Shown: positions 8,686-17,045, numbered from the stretch's first letter. The stretch: DNA of 52,531 nt from Rhodocyclaceae bacterium UBA2346 (GCA_002344625.1 DDUE01000057.1:6654-59184), one strand, 5' to 3'. The notes: generated by a model not told the origin, from the letters alone. Numbers and translations are program-made.

Positions 8686-8880
8686 ATGGAAAGTCTCTAC
8701 ATCCTCATTCCGTTGTCGGTCGTGCTGGTGTTCGTGATCGGCCTGATATTCTGGTGGTCGGTGCGCTCCGGTCAGTACGATGACATGGAGGGACCCGCCT
8801 ATCGGTTGCTGATGGATGATCGCGACAAACCACGCGAGCAGGCGACGCTGGATAGGCCGAAGGCGCCCGGCAAAGACTGA
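8686..8880 (+). CDS. ccoS: cbb3 oxidase assembly protein CcoS
   Basis: A 64-residue single-span membrane protein needed for cofactor insertion into cbb3 oxidase. Residues 1-25 form one membrane helix ending in FWWSVRSGQYDDMEGPAYRLLMDD, a strong CcoS signature. The gene starts 5 bases after ccoI, so the two are translated from one mRNA. It is the last gene before the non-coding interval with the FNR site at 8922. Confidence 0.95.
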   Translation: MESLYILIPLSVVLVFVIGLIFWWSVRSGQYDDMEGPAYRLLMDDRDKPREQATLDRPKAPGKD

Positions 8881-8921
8881 GTCCGCTGCGCAGGCTGACG
8901 GTGAGGCCGACTGATGCTTTG

Positions 8922-8963
8922 TTGACGTAGGTCAAATTATGATCGTGGCGGGTTGCGCATAAT
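8922..8963 (+). promoter_or_regulatory. FNR-type site plus -10 box driving a non-coding transcript
   Basis: TTGAC-GTAG-GTCAA (8922-8935) matches the FNR consensus in a fully symmetric form. CATAAT at 8958-8963 is a good -10 box predicting a start near 8970, which puts the FNR site at about -41.5, the classic class II activation position. The transcript would run into the terminator at 9045-9073 before any protein gene. Confidence 0.65.
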
Positions 8964-8969
8964 TCGATC

Positions 8970-9073
8970 ATGGTTTTCGAGGCGACGACGATGCCTGTCG
9001 TGCGGCGCCTCCGTCCGGATTTTCTGTCTCTCTGTTGGGGTTGGGGGTGCGACGTGTGCGCACCCTTTTTTTT
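8970..9073 (+). ncRNA. Candidate FNR-activated small RNA between ccoS and ccoN
   Basis: A predicted transcript of about 104 nt with no convincing reading frame. It contains a long stem-loop: GAGGCG (8979-8984) with CGCCTC (9006-9011), continuing as ACGAC (8985-8989) with GTCGT (8997-9001) and a 4-base bulge. A pyrimidine-rich single-stranded stretch (TTTTCTGTCTCTCTG, 9020-9034) follows, and then a strong terminator hairpin with eight Ts. That architecture (5' hairpin, exposed U/C-rich seed, Rho-independent end) is typical of Hfq-dependent small RNAs. By control it resembles enterobacterial FnrS, but I see no sequence likeness. All of this is inferred from sequence; expression is untested. Confidence 0.6.
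9045..9073 (+). terminator. Strong intrinsic terminator of the FNR-linked small RNA
   Basis: GGGTGCG (9045-9051) pairs with CGCACCC (9059-9065) over a 7-base loop and is followed by eight Ts. It also insulates ccoN from read-through of ccoI-ccoS. Confidence 0.88.
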
Positions 9074-9135
9074 GCCCTGGGCGCATGCGCCCCGATAGCG
9101 TGCGCTTCCGAACGGGGGGGCTCTGGAATACAATG

Positions 9136-9176
9136 TTGACTTGCATCAAGTTTCAAAATCCCGCGCAGCGTATTCT
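9136..9176 (+). promoter_or_regulatory. FNR-dependent ccoN promoter
   Basis: TTGAC-TTGC-ATCAA (9136-9149) is a near-consensus FNR site. TATTCT at 9171-9176 is the -10 box, predicting a start near 9183-9184, so the site centre lies at about -41.5 (class II). Oxygen limitation would switch on ccoNOQP through the FNR encoded at 21167-21913. Confidence 0.75.
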
Positions 9177-9256
9177 CCTGCCGGACGGTTTGCTGCAGGC
9201 TAAAAAAATTTTGATCAGGCCTGACTGGAAGATTTTCAATCAAAGGGGTGACTTAC

Positions 9257-10690
9257 ATGCAATCGCAAGCGACTTACAACTACAAAGTCGTTCGCCAGTT
9301 CTCGATCATGACCGTAGTGTGGGGTATCGTGGGCATGCTGGTCGGCGTCATCATTGCCGCACAGCTGGCTTATCCCGCGCTCAACTTGTCGGAGCTGGGT
9401 GAATGGTTTCATTTCGGCAGGTTGCGTCCGCTGCACACCAATGCCGTGATCTTCGCGTTCGGGGGATGTGCGCTTTTTGCGACCTCGTACTACGTAGTAC
9501 AGCGAACCTGTCACACGACCTTGTTCTTGCCGAAGCTTGCAGCTTTCACCTTCTGGGGTTGGCAAGTCGTCATCGTACTCGCGGCGATCACCCTGCCCCT
9601 GGGTTTCACCGCGGGTAAGGAATATGCCGAGCTCGAATGGCCGATCGACCTGTTGATCGCGGTAGTGTGGGTGTCCTATGCGATCGTGTTTTTCGGCACG
9701 ATCGCCAAGCGCAAGACCTCGCACATCTACGTCGCGAACTGGTTCTTCGGTGCGTTCATCCTGACGGTGGCGCTCCTGCATATCGTCAATAGTGCCGCGT
9801 TGCCGGTTTCGCTGACCAAGTCCTATTCGGCCTATGCCGGTGCACAGGATGCGATGATCCAGTGGTGGTACGGTCACAACGCGGTCGGCTTCTTCCTGAC
9901 TGCGGGTTTTCTCGGGATGATGTATTACTTCGTGCCGAAGCAGGCCGATCGCCCGGTTTATTCGTACCGCCTGTCGGTCGTACACTTCTGGGCGCTGATC
10001 TTCACTTACATGTGGGCCGGCCCCCACCACCTGCACTACACCGCGCTGCCTGACTGGACCCAGTCGATCGGCATGGTCTTTTCGCTGATTCTGCTTGCTC
10101 CGTCCTGGGGTGGGATGATCAACGGCATCATGACGCTGTCGGGTGCCTGGCACAAACTCCGCACCGACCCGATCCTCAAGTTCCTGATCACGTCGCTTTC
10201 GTTCTATGGCATGTCGACCTTCGAAGGGCCGATGATGTCGATCAAGACGGTCAACGCCTTGTCGCACTACACCGACTGGACTGTCGGCCATGTGCACTCG
10301 GGTGCGCTGGGCTGGGTGGCGATGATCTCGATCGGTGCGATGTATTACCTGATCCCGCGTATGTACGGCAAAACCGAGATGTATTCGACCAAGCTGATCA
10401 CGACCCATTTCTGGGTTGCGACGATCGGTATCGTGCTCTACATCGCGTCGATGTGGATTGCCGGCGTCATGCAGGGCTTGATGTGGCGTGCCACCAACCC
10501 GGACGGCACCCTGACCTATTCGTTCATCGAGAGCGTGAAGGCGAGCTATCCGTTCTGGACCATCCGCCTCGCTGGTGGCGTGCTGTTCCTCGGCGGAATG
10601 CTCATCATGTTCTACAACATGATCAAGACCATCGCCGGGCAGCAAGCCTACGAAGCGCCGGTGCTGTCGCCCGCGGCCGCGCACGCCTAA
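9257..10690 (+). CDS. ccoN: cbb3-type cytochrome c oxidase subunit I
   Basis: Catalytic heme-copper subunit of the high-affinity terminal oxidase: it binds heme b, heme b3 and CuB and reduces oxygen. It is 477 residues with about twelve membrane helices. His ligands are visible in [13 protein letters not shown] (heme b), [10 protein letters not shown] (CuB), [11 protein letters not shown] (the His pair) and HVHSGALGW (heme b3/b). A GTG nine bases upstream is also in frame. The ATG at 9257 is chosen because AAGGGG lies eight bases before it. It is first in ccoNOQP, under the FNR promoter at 9136-9176. Confidence 0.97.
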   Translation: MQSQATYNYKVVRQFSIMTVVWGIVGMLVGVIIAAQLAYPALNLSELGEWFHFGRLRPLHTNAVIFAFGGCALFATSYYVVQRTCHTTLFLPKLAAFTFWGWQVVIVLAAITLPLGFTAGKEYAELEWPIDLLIAVVWVSYAIVFFGTIAKRKTSHIYVANWFFGAFILTVALLHIVNSAALPVSLTKSYSAYAGAQDAMIQWWYGHNAVGFFLTAGFLGMMYYFVPKQADRPVYSYRLSVVHFWALIFTYMWAGPHHLHYTALPDWTQSIGMVFSLILLAPSWGGMINGIMTLSGAWHKLRTDPILKFLITSLSFYGMSTFEGPMMSIKTVNALSHYTDWTVGHVHSGALGWVAMISIGAMYYLIPRMYGKTEMYSTKLITTHFWVATIGIVLYIASMWIAGVMQGLMWRATNPDGTLTYSFIESVKASYPFWTIRLAGGVLFLGGMLIMFYNMIKTIAGQQAYEAPVLSPAAAHA

Positions 10691-10706
10691 TCGGAGAAGA
10701 ACAGAA

Positions 10707-11339
10707 ATGGCTACATCGAAACACGACATTATCGAGCGAAGTGTCGGTCTGATGATCGTGCTGACGCTACTCACCGTGAGCGTGGGGGGGCTGGTGGAAA
10801 TCGTTCCGCTGTTCTTCCAGAAGTCGCTCACGCAGCCGATCGATCGCGAAGGCAATCCACTCGAGATCAAGCCTTATGACGCTTTGAGCCTGACCGGGCG
10901 CGACATCTATGTTCGGGAAGGCTGCTACAACTGCCATTCGCAGATGATTCGTCCGTTCCGGGCCGAGACCGAACGTTACGGGCATTTCTCGGTAGCGGGA
11001 GAGTTCATCTACGATCGTCCGTTCCAGTGGGGCTCCAAGCGTACCGGCCCGGATCTGCATCGGGTGGGCGGGCGCTATTCGGACGAGTGGCACCGGGTTC
11101 ACCTGAACAACCCCCGCGACGTCGTGCCGGAGTCGAACATGCCGGCCTTCCCGTGGCTCAATCGTCCGGTTGATCCAAGCTCGATCGAGAAGAAGATGAC
11201 GGTTCTGCGTACGCTGGGCCATCCCTACACGGATGAGCAGATTGCGGGCGCACGCGCCGAACTCGAGGGCAAGACCGAGATGGATGCCGTGGTCGCCTAT
11301 CTACAGGGCCTCGGTACCGCGCTTTCGAACTTCAAGTAA
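10707..11339 (+). CDS. ccoO: cbb3-type cytochrome c oxidase subunit II
   Basis: Membrane-anchored monoheme c-type cytochrome that passes electrons to CcoN. It is 210 residues with one N-terminal helix (about 14-36) and heme motif CYNCH at 73-77 within [15 protein letters not shown]. The distal Met ligand is probably in [11 protein letters not shown]. It starts 16 bases after ccoN with a GGAGAAG site. Confidence 0.97.
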   Translation: MATSKHDIIERSVGLMIVLTLLTVSVGGLVEIVPLFFQKSLTQPIDREGNPLEIKPYDALSLTGRDIYVREGCYNCHSQMIRPFRAETERYGHFSVAGEFIYDRPFQWGSKRTGPDLHRVGGRYSDEWHRVHLNNPRDVVPESNMPAFPWLNRPVDPSSIEKKMTVLRTLGHPYTDEQIAGARAELEGKTEMDAVVAYLQGLGTALSNFK

Positions 11340-11354
11340 GGCAGGAGATGCGTC

Positions 11355-11537
11355 GTGGATATCAATGACCTGAGAAGTATCTTGACCGTGCTGGGGTTTG
11401 TCTGTTTCATCGGCATTTGCCTGTGGGCGTACAGCAGTCGTGCAAAGGCGGGCTTTGACGAAGCGGCGCAACTGCCCTTTGGCGATGACGATGGCCTGGC
11501 CTCCGCGAGTGGCCGGCAATCCAGGGAAGGAAAATAA
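11355..11537 (+). CDS. ccoQ: cbb3-type oxidase subunit CcoQ (FixQ)
   Basis: A 60-residue single-helix protein that stabilises the cbb3 complex, especially the CcoP-core contact. The start is GTG with an AGGAG site upstream. Residues 8-26 form the membrane span, followed by the charged FDEAAQLPFGDDD tail typical of CcoQ. The stop is one base from the ccoP start, so translation is coupled. Confidence 0.9.
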   Translation: MDINDLRSILTVLGFVCFIGICLWAYSSRAKAGFDEAAQLPFGDDDGLASASGRQSREGK

Positions 11538-11538
11538 A

Positions 11539-12441
11539 ATGGCTGACTTCGTAAGCGGCTTCTGGAACGTGTATGTGATGGGGCTCGTCGCGCTGAGCCT
11601 GCTGTTCTGTCTGTTCATTCTTTTGTCGAACAACAAGCGCCAGAGCGGACCCGTGGCCTTGCACGGGCATGTCTGGGACGAGAATCTCGCCGAGTACAAC
11701 AATCCGTTGCCGCGCTGGTGGCTGTACCTGTTCTGGATCACCCTGATCTTCGGCGTGGTCTATCTGGTCATGTATCCGGGCTTCGGCGCCAAACCCGGGA
11801 TACTCGGCTGGAGCTCGGTGGGGCAGTACAAGCTTGAGCAGGCACGGGCGGCCGAGCGCTATGGCCCGATCTTCGCAAAGTATTCCCAGATGGATGTCGC
11901 CGCAGTCGCGGCCGACCCGGAAGCGCAAGGGATGGGGCAGCGTCTGTTTCTGACCTACTGCTCGCAGTGCCATGGTTCGGCTGCGACCGGTGCGCGTGGC
12001 TTTCCCAACCTGACTGACAAGATCTGGCATTGGGGGGGAGAGCCCGGTACGATCAAGGAAACGATCGTCGGCGGCCGCATGGGCGTGATGACGCCGTTTG
12101 GCGGGGTGCTGGGTGGCGAAGGGGTCAAGGACGTGACGCATTATGTTCGTTCGCTGTCCAATCTGGCTCACGATTCGCTCCGAGCCCAACGCGGTGCGGA
12201 GTTGTTTGCACAAAACTGCACGGCGTGCCATGGCGCGGACGGAACGGGTAATCCGATGCTCGGTGCCCCCGATCTTACCGACGGGTACTGGTTGTGGGGT
12301 TCCTCCGAAGCTTCGATCATTGAGACCGTCACCAATGGGCGGATGAACCAGATGCCTGCATTCGGAGAATTCCTCGGCGAGGACAAGGTGCATTTGCTCA
12401 CCGCCTACATTTGGAGTCTGAGCAACAAGCAGGACAAGTAA
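11539..12441 (+). CDS. ccoP: cbb3-type cytochrome c oxidase subunit III (diheme)
   Basis: Diheme cytochrome c subunit and entry point for electrons from soluble cytochromes. It is 300 residues: two N-terminal membrane helices (about 10-30 and 61-79) then two cytochrome c domains with CSQCH (141-145) and CTACH (227-231). Met ligands are in GVMTPFG and NQMPAFG. The PLPRWWLYLFWIT segment is a CcoP hallmark. An AAGGAAAAT site overlaps the ccoQ end. The gene closes the structural operon and is followed by a GC-rich hairpin before ccoG. Confidence 0.97.
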   Translation: MADFVSGFWNVYVMGLVALSLLFCLFILLSNNKRQSGPVALHGHVWDENLAEYNNPLPRWWLYLFWITLIFGVVYLVMYPGFGAKPGILGWSSVGQYKLEQARAAERYGPIFAKYSQMDVAAVAADPEAQGMGQRLFLTYCSQCHGSAATGARGFPNLTDKIWHWGGEPGTIKETIVGGRMGVMTPFGGVLGGEGVKDVTHYVRSLSNLAHDSLRAQRGAELFAQNCTACHGADGTGNPMLGAPDLTDGYWLWGSSEASIIETVTNGRMNQMPAFGEFLGEDKVHLLTAYIWSLSNKQDK

Positions 12442-12470
12442 TCCGGGCAGTACGCGCAGTGAAGAACATG

Positions 12471-12490
12471 ACCCGGGCTTCGGCCCGGGT
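12471..12490 (+). terminator. TTCG-capped hairpin between ccoP and ccoG
   Basis: ACCCGGGC and GCCCGGGT form a perfect 8-pair stem with a stable TTCG loop. No run of Ts follows, only TACGAAGATGTTTATATT. It could be a weak terminator or an mRNA-stabilising 3' hairpin that sets unequal expression of ccoNOQP and ccoGH. Confidence 0.55.
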
Positions 12491-12529
12491 TACGAAGATG
12501 TTTATATTAGTGTATACGGATTGACAAAC

Positions 12530-13963
12530 ATGTCAGAGCGTAAGCAGGCAGGGGGCGGTGCCGCCGAGCAGGCCGATAAACCGCTGGTTGCGAACAGCCT
12601 CTACGAGGTGCGCAAGAAACTGCATGTGCGCACGATCACCGGTGCTTTTACCAACTGGCGCTGGGCCCTTGTCTGGGTGACCCAGATCATCTTTTACGGC
12701 ACACCATGGTTGGTCTGGAATGATCGCCAGGCGGTGTTGCTGCATCTCACCGAGCGCAAGTTCTATATCTTCGGTTGGGTCTTCTGGCCCCAGGATGTCT
12801 TCTATCTCGCGATCCTGTTGATCATTGCGGCGTATGGCCTGTTCTTCTTCACCGCGGTCGCGGGGCGGCTGTGGTGCGGCTACGCCTGTCCGCAAACGGT
12901 CTATACCGAAATCTTCATGTGGATCGAGGAAAAGATCGAAGGTGATCACAACAAGCGCCGAAAGCTTGCCGATGCTCCCATGGATGGTGGCAAGCTTGCC
13001 AAGCGTGCGGCAAAGTACGGCGCCTGGGGCCTGCTTTCGTTGTGGACCGGCTTCACCTTCGTGGCTTATTTCTCGCCGCTCGACGAGTTGCTTGCCTCGG
13101 TGCGAAACTTCGGCTTTGGTGGCTGGGAGATCTTCTGGATCCTCTTCTACGGTACGTTCACCTTTGTCTTCGCCGGCTTCATGCGCGAACAGGTGTGCAA
13201 GTACATGTGCCCGTATGCACGTTTCCAGGGCGTGATGTTCGACCCTGATACGCTGGTGATCACGTATGACGAGGAGCGGGGCGAGCCGCGCGGGACGCGC
13301 AAGAAGGGTGTCGATCCCCGCACCGTCGGCAAGGGTGACTGCATCGACTGTGGAATCTGTGTGCAGGTCTGTCCCACCGGCATCGATATCCGCAAAGGCT
13401 TGCAGTACGAATGCATCGGCTGTGCGGCCTGTATCGATGCCTGCGACCAAGTCATGGACAAGATGAACTACCCGCGTGGCCTCGTTCGCTATTCGACCGA
13501 GAATGCGGTCAGGAAACATTGGGGTGCGAAGGAGATCCTCGCGCACGTCGCCCGCCCACGCACGCTGATCTATGGCGGGATTTTGGTGGCGATCTGCCTG
13601 GCGTTGCTCGTCGGTTTGGCAACGCGCTCGGATCTTCGGGTAGACATCATTCGCGATCGCGCCTCGTTGGGACAGGAAATGTCCGATGGCTCGATCGAGA
13701 ACGTGTTCCGCCTGCAGATCATGAACATGGTCGAGCAGAAACGTACGATCAGTATTGCGGTGACCGGGCTGGAAGGCATTCACATTTCCGGGCCGAACAC
13801 GTTCGAGATGCTGCCTGCCGCCTCGGAGTCCGTGAACCTGCAGGTGCGGGCGCCTGCCTCGGCCGCCGCGCCAGGATCGCATCCGATCATGTTCGTCATT
13901 TCCGTGGCCGGCGACGAATCCGTGGTGGTCGAAGAGAAATCCACCTTTATACTGCCTCGCTGA
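12530..13963 (+). CDS. ccoG: Cytochrome c oxidase accessory protein CcoG (RdxA/FixG)
   Basis: Membrane ferredoxin-like protein that reduces Cu(II) to Cu(I) for cbb3 assembly. It is 477 residues with about five membrane helices. It has the CGYACPQTVYTE segment and two ferredoxin motifs, CIDCGICVQVCP (from C271) and CIGCAACIDAC. A periplasmic Ig-like C-terminal domain ends it. The ATG at 12530 is chosen; a TTG nine bases earlier is possible and neither has an obvious ribosome site, which is unusual among its neighbours. ccoH follows after 10 bases. Confidence 0.95.
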   Translation: MSERKQAGGGAAEQADKPLVANSLYEVRKKLHVRTITGAFTNWRWALVWVTQIIFYGTPWLVWNDRQAVLLHLTERKFYIFGWVFWPQDVFYLAILLIIAAYGLFFFTAVAGRLWCGYACPQTVYTEIFMWIEEKIEGDHNKRRKLADAPMDGGKLAKRAAKYGAWGLLSLWTGFTFVAYFSPLDELLASVRNFGFGGWEIFWILFYGTFTFVFAGFMREQVCKYMCPYARFQGVMFDPDTLVITYDEERGEPRGTRKKGVDPRTVGKGDCIDCGICVQVCPTGIDIRKGLQYECIGCAACIDACDQVMDKMNYPRGLVRYSTENAVRKHWGAKEILAHVARPRTLIYGGILVAICLALLVGLATRSDLRVDIIRDRASLGQEMSDGSIENVFRLQIMNMVEQKRTISIAVTGLEGIHISGPNTFEMLPAASESVNLQVRAPASAAAPGSHPIMFVISVAGDESVVVEEKSTFILPR

Positions 13964-13973
13964 GAGAGAAGAG

Positions 13974-14489
13974 ATGACGGCAACGACTATGACACGCAAG
14001 ACCGATTCACCGTGGTACCGGCAGGGATGGCCGTGGTTTCTGATCATGTTTCCTGCGATTGCCGTAGTGGCGGGGCTGGTGACTTTCTGGATCGCGTATG
14101 CCACTTTCGACGGCATGGTTGTCGACGACTACTACAAGGAAGGCCGAACGATCGACATGACGGTCGCCCGTTCGGTCAAGGCGGCAGAGCTTGGTTTGAG
14201 CGCCGATGTCAAGCTCCGCTCCGAAGACATCGAGATCGTCCTGGCGTCGTCGAACGGTGCGGTGCTGCCCGCCCAATTGATCGTGACGATCATCCACCCC
14301 ACCCGCGCGGGCCAGGATCAGCATCTGGTGCTCGAGGGCCGCAGTGGCGTGTATAGCGGCGAAACGGCAACGCTCGGCACCGGAAAATGGTTGCTGCAAC
14401 TAGAAGACGAGTCCCGCAGCTGGCGGCTGAACGGGACCACTCACCTCCCGGCAGAGATGGAATTCAGGGTTGTTCCTTATGATTCCTAA
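13974..14489 (+). CDS. ccoH: FixH family protein CcoH
   Basis: Assembly factor of cbb3 oxidase with one N-terminal helix (about 20-42) and a periplasmic beta-sandwich. It is 171 residues. WYRQGWPWFLIMFPAIAVVAG and the motif VVDDYYKEGRTID directly after the helix are typical of FixH. The start at 13974 has GAGAGAAGAG just ahead; an alternative ATG lies 15 bases on. It is followed 20 bases later by a DUF3149 gene. Confidence 0.92.
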   Translation: MTATTMTRKTDSPWYRQGWPWFLIMFPAIAVVAGLVTFWIAYATFDGMVVDDYYKEGRTIDMTVARSVKAAELGLSADVKLRSEDIEIVLASSNGAVLPAQLIVTIIHPTRAGQDQHLVLEGRSGVYSGETATLGTGKWLLQLEDESRSWRLNGTTHLPAEMEFRVVPYDS

Positions 14490-14509
14490 CTGCAAACAGG
14501 AGGCCTGCC

Positions 14510-14653
14510 ATGGCTTGGAAGGAGTTGTTTACCACTGATATCGGACTGCTCAGTGTCTTCACGATCGGATTCATTCTCGTGATGGCGGCATATCTCGCCA
14601 ATTTTGCAAAGAGGCATATTGCCGAGGATGAAAAAAAGGCCAGGGGCGGCTGA
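14510..14653 (+). CDS. DUF3149 small membrane protein
   Basis: A 47-residue gene with a strong CAGGAGG ribosome site seven bases ahead. It begins MAWKELFTTDIGLLS, which is the signature start of DUF3149, then has one membrane helix (about 12-33) and a basic/acidic tail. The family has no known function but is small and widespread in betaproteobacteria. Its place between ccoH and another small membrane gene, all in one direction with short gaps, suggests a role near cbb3 oxidase. That role is inference from position. Confidence 0.8.
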   Translation: MAWKELFTTDIGLLSVFTIGFILVMAAYLANFAKRHIAEDEKKARGG

Positions 14654-14680
14654 TATTCACCTTGAGCGAGGAGACATGGA

Positions 14681-14923
14681 ATGATGAAGTGGATACAGGT
14701 TTTATGGCCGTCGTTCCTGATTGCCGGTATCGGGGCAATCGTCTTCTTTACCGTCGTCGACCCACAGGAGCTGTACTTCATGGGGGAGCCGGTGCATTTT
14801 TCGTTGCTTGCGACCTACTCGATCGGATTCATCGGCTTGTGGATCGTATGCGCGGCATCGAGCCTGCTGACCGTCTTCCTGCAACAGGGCGCGGATGAGT
14901 TGAACAGACCGCATTCACATTGA
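14681..14923 (+). CDS. Small two-helix membrane protein at the end of the cco cluster
   Basis: An 80-residue protein with two predicted membrane helices (about 7-26 and 41-66) joined by a short loop, DPQELYFMGEPVHFS. A GAGGAG site seven bases before ATG 14681 supports the start; a second ATG follows immediately. I do not recognise a named family. It lies 27 bases after the DUF3149 gene and before a bidirectional terminator, so it is probably the last gene of the ccoG-ccoH unit. Function unknown; an accessory role in oxidase assembly is only a guess by position. Confidence 0.75.
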   Translation: MMKWIQVLWPSFLIAGIGAIVFFTVVDPQELYFMGEPVHFSLLATYSIGFIGLWIVCAASSLLTVFLQQGADELNRPHSH

Positions 14924-14953
14924 CGCAATCACGTTGAGTGTCGCGACAAGACG

Positions 14954-14980
14954 AACGGCCCGGCAAATTGCCGGGCCGTT
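14954..14980. terminator. Bidirectional terminator between cco cluster and usp
   Basis: AACGGCCCGGC (14954-14964) and GCCGGGCCGTT (14970-14980) form an 11-pair stem with a 5-base loop between two convergent genes. The T tract is short on either side, but the stem is very stable. Confidence 0.8.
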
Positions 14981-15005
14981 TGCAATTCCGGCGTGGCTTC
15001 GTGTT

Positions 15006-15449
15006 TCAGCGGTAGATGAGCACCGGTATTTTCGAGTGGGTCAATACCTTGGTGGCCTCGCTGCCCAGCAGCAGACCGGCTATACCGCGCCGTCCATGCG
15101 ATGCCATGAAAATCAGATCGCAGGCATGTCTGTTCGCCGCGTCAATGATCGCCTCGTAGGGAACCTCGTTGATCAGTGTGTCGGTATCGGCGACCACACC
15201 GGCATCGTCGGCTGCGGTTTTTGCCTTGGACAGGATGGCATTCGCTTCTTCGGCGGCGGCCCGGGCAAACTGCTCGGGCGTGGTCGGGTCGATGAGCGCG
15301 CCTTCGCCATAGATCGGCATTGGAAAGTCCGGTTGCGCATAGAAGAATGTCACGCGCGCGCCGGCTTCCTTGGCAAAGGAGACCGCTCGCGCGACTGTCG
15401 ATTCGGATAGAGCGGAGCCATCGGTGGGAACCAGCAGATGCTTGAACAT
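15006..15449 (-). CDS. Universal stress protein (UspA family)
   Basis: A cytoplasmic UspA-type protein of 147 residues, starting MFKHLLVPTDGS. The ATP-binding signature G-x2-G-x9-G-S is seen in ASHGRRGIAGLLLGSEA near the C-terminus. A GGAGGAA ribosome site precedes the ATG at 15449; longer frames upstream run into the divergent gene and are not used. It is convergent with the cco cluster and divergent from the metallo-beta-lactamase gene, 87 bases away. USP genes near cbb3/FNR loci are often oxygen-responsive, but I find no FNR site in front of this one. Confidence 0.92.
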   Translation of the reverse strand: MFKHLLVPTDGSALSESTVARAVSFAKEAGARVTFFYAQPDFPMPIYGEGALIDPTTPEQFARAAAEEANAILSKAKTAADDAGVVADTDTLINEVPYEAIIDAANRHACDLIFMASHGRRGIAGLLLGSEATKVLTHSKIPVLIYR

Positions 15450-15483
15450 GGGGCGTTCCTCCCTGTGCACTGTGATGTATGCA

Positions 15484-15489
15484 ATTATA
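15484..15489 (-). promoter_or_regulatory. -10 box of usp
   Basis: On the minus strand this reads TATAAT, 34 bases before the usp start, giving a leader of about 29 nt. The -35 region is poor, which suggests an activator or weak expression. Confidence 0.5.
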
Positions 15490-15536
15490 GGCCCATGGGG
15501 CTTGCCAGGCACGGGTTGATCGCGAAAGGGGGACAT

Positions 15537-16952
15537 ATGAGGATCACTTTCCACGGCGCCGCCGGTGAGGTGACCGGATCTTGCGCGCTGGTTGAATTCG
15601 ACGGCGGAAAATTTCTTGTCGATTGCGGGATGTTCCAGGGAGGGCGCGGTGCGACGGTCAAGAACCTCCGGGCGCTCGATTTCAGTTTGCGTGATATCGA
15701 TTTCGTGTTGCTGACCCATGCCCATCTCGATCACGCCGGACTCGTGCCGCGCTTGGTGGCACTCGGCTATCGCGGACCCGTATTCGCGACTCAGGCGACC
15801 GTGGATCTGTTAGCGGTCATGTTGCTCGATGCCGCGCATATCCAGGAGAAAGAGGCCGAGTGGAAGAATCGCCGTATGCATTCCCGGGGCGCCCGCCGGC
15901 TTTCGCATGCCGCGCCGCTCTACACCGTCGAACAGGCGCGAAGCAGTCTTTCTCGGTTGCGCAAGCTTCGTTACGACGAAGCCGTGTCGCCGCACCCCGG
16001 CGTCCGGTGCTGGTTTCGTGAGGCGGGGCATATCCTGGGTTCGGCGATCATCGAGATCGAGATCGAATCCGGCGGACGTACCTGCCGAATCGTGTTTACG
16101 GGCGACCTCGGGCAGCCGGGCAGGCCGGTGTTGCGCGACCCGGCCATCGTTGACCGGGCCGACGTGCTGGTGATCGAGTCGACCTATGGCGATCGTGCTC
16201 ACCGTGCAATGGCGGAAACCGAGCAGGAACTGGTCGGGATTCTCCGCGATACCCTGGTGCGCAGGCAGGGCAACGTGATCATCCCCGCTTTTGCGGTCGG
16301 CCGCACCCAGGAGGTGATCTTCGTGCTGGCGCGCATGGTGAAGGATGGGCATGTCGGCCCCCTCGAAATCGTAGTGGACTCGCCGATGGCCTTGGCGGTA
16401 ACCGAACTTACGCTTTGTTATGACACCATATGGGATCAGGAGACGCGTGAGCTGCGGGACTGGGTTGCCGCGCATCCCGAGCGGGTTCGATTGCGTTTCG
16501 TGCAGGATGTCGAAAAATCCATGGCGCTCAATCATGAGCGGGCCGGGCGGGTGATCATCTCGGCGAGTGGAATGTGCGAAGCGGGGCGTATCAGGCATCA
16601 TCTGCGCTACAACGTCACCCGTCCGGAGTGCAGCATCGTAATCTGTGGTTTTCAGGCGGGGGGAACCTTGGGGCGGCGCTTGGTGGACGGGGCGCGCTGG
16701 ATCACGCTGTTCGGCGAGCGGCTACCGGTGCGCGCATCGGTACACACCGTCGGCGGGCTGTCGGCGCATGCGGACCAGCCGGCCCTGCTCGACTGGCTGC
16801 GCCATTTCGAGCGCGCACCTGGGCAGGTTTTCGTCGTGCATGGAGAATATGCGGCATCGACCGCTTTCGTCGCGGCGCTGGATTCGGCGCTCGGCTGGAC
16901 GGGGGCGCTGGTGCCAGAAGAGGGTTTCGCCTATCCGATAATGGCGCACTGA
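15537..16952 (+). CDS. Metallo-beta-lactamase fold RNA exonuclease-like protein (CPSF/Ysh1 type)
   Basis: A beta-CASP metallo-beta-lactamase protein of 471 residues related to CPSF73/Ysh1-type RNA nucleases. The metal-binding motif is HAHLDHAG (H61, H63, D65, H66). A later His lies in GHILGSA. The beta-CASP part carries DLGQPGRPVLRDP, VLVIESTYGDR, IIPAFAVGRTQEV, SASGMCEAGRIRHHL and HTVGGLSAHADQ. The ATG at 15537 follows AAAGGGGGA. RNase activity is established for some family members; the target here is unknown. In many bacteria this gene lies beside usp and phaC-like genes, as here. Confidence 0.9.
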   Translation: MRITFHGAAGEVTGSCALVEFDGGKFLVDCGMFQGGRGATVKNLRALDFSLRDIDFVLLTHAHLDHAGLVPRLVALGYRGPVFATQATVDLLAVMLLDAAHIQEKEAEWKNRRMHSRGARRLSHAAPLYTVEQARSSLSRLRKLRYDEAVSPHPGVRCWFREAGHILGSAIIEIEIESGGRTCRIVFTGDLGQPGRPVLRDPAIVDRADVLVIESTYGDRAHRAMAETEQELVGILRDTLVRRQGNVIIPAFAVGRTQEVIFVLARMVKDGHVGPLEIVVDSPMALAVTELTLCYDTIWDQETRELRDWVAAHPERVRLRFVQDVEKSMALNHERAGRVIISASGMCEAGRIRHHLRYNVTRPECSIVICGFQAGGTLGRRLVDGARWITLFGERLPVRASVHTVGGLSAHADQPALLDWLRHFERAPGQVFVVHGEYAASTAFVAALDSALGWTGALVPEEGFAYPIMAH

Positions 16953-17045
16953 GCGCCGTGCTTGTGGGTGCGTATGCGGACGACAGGCAGTGGGCCCGGC
17001 GCCTTGTGGTCCGGGCAGATCGACTTGAACGGCAGGAGTGCTGAA

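Noticed and set aside
9236..10870. A 544-codon open frame on the minus strand opposite ccoN
   Set aside because: It mirrors ccoN codon for codon, has no domain-like content and is rich in His/Arg/Asp; this is a shadow of strong GC bias at third codon positions.
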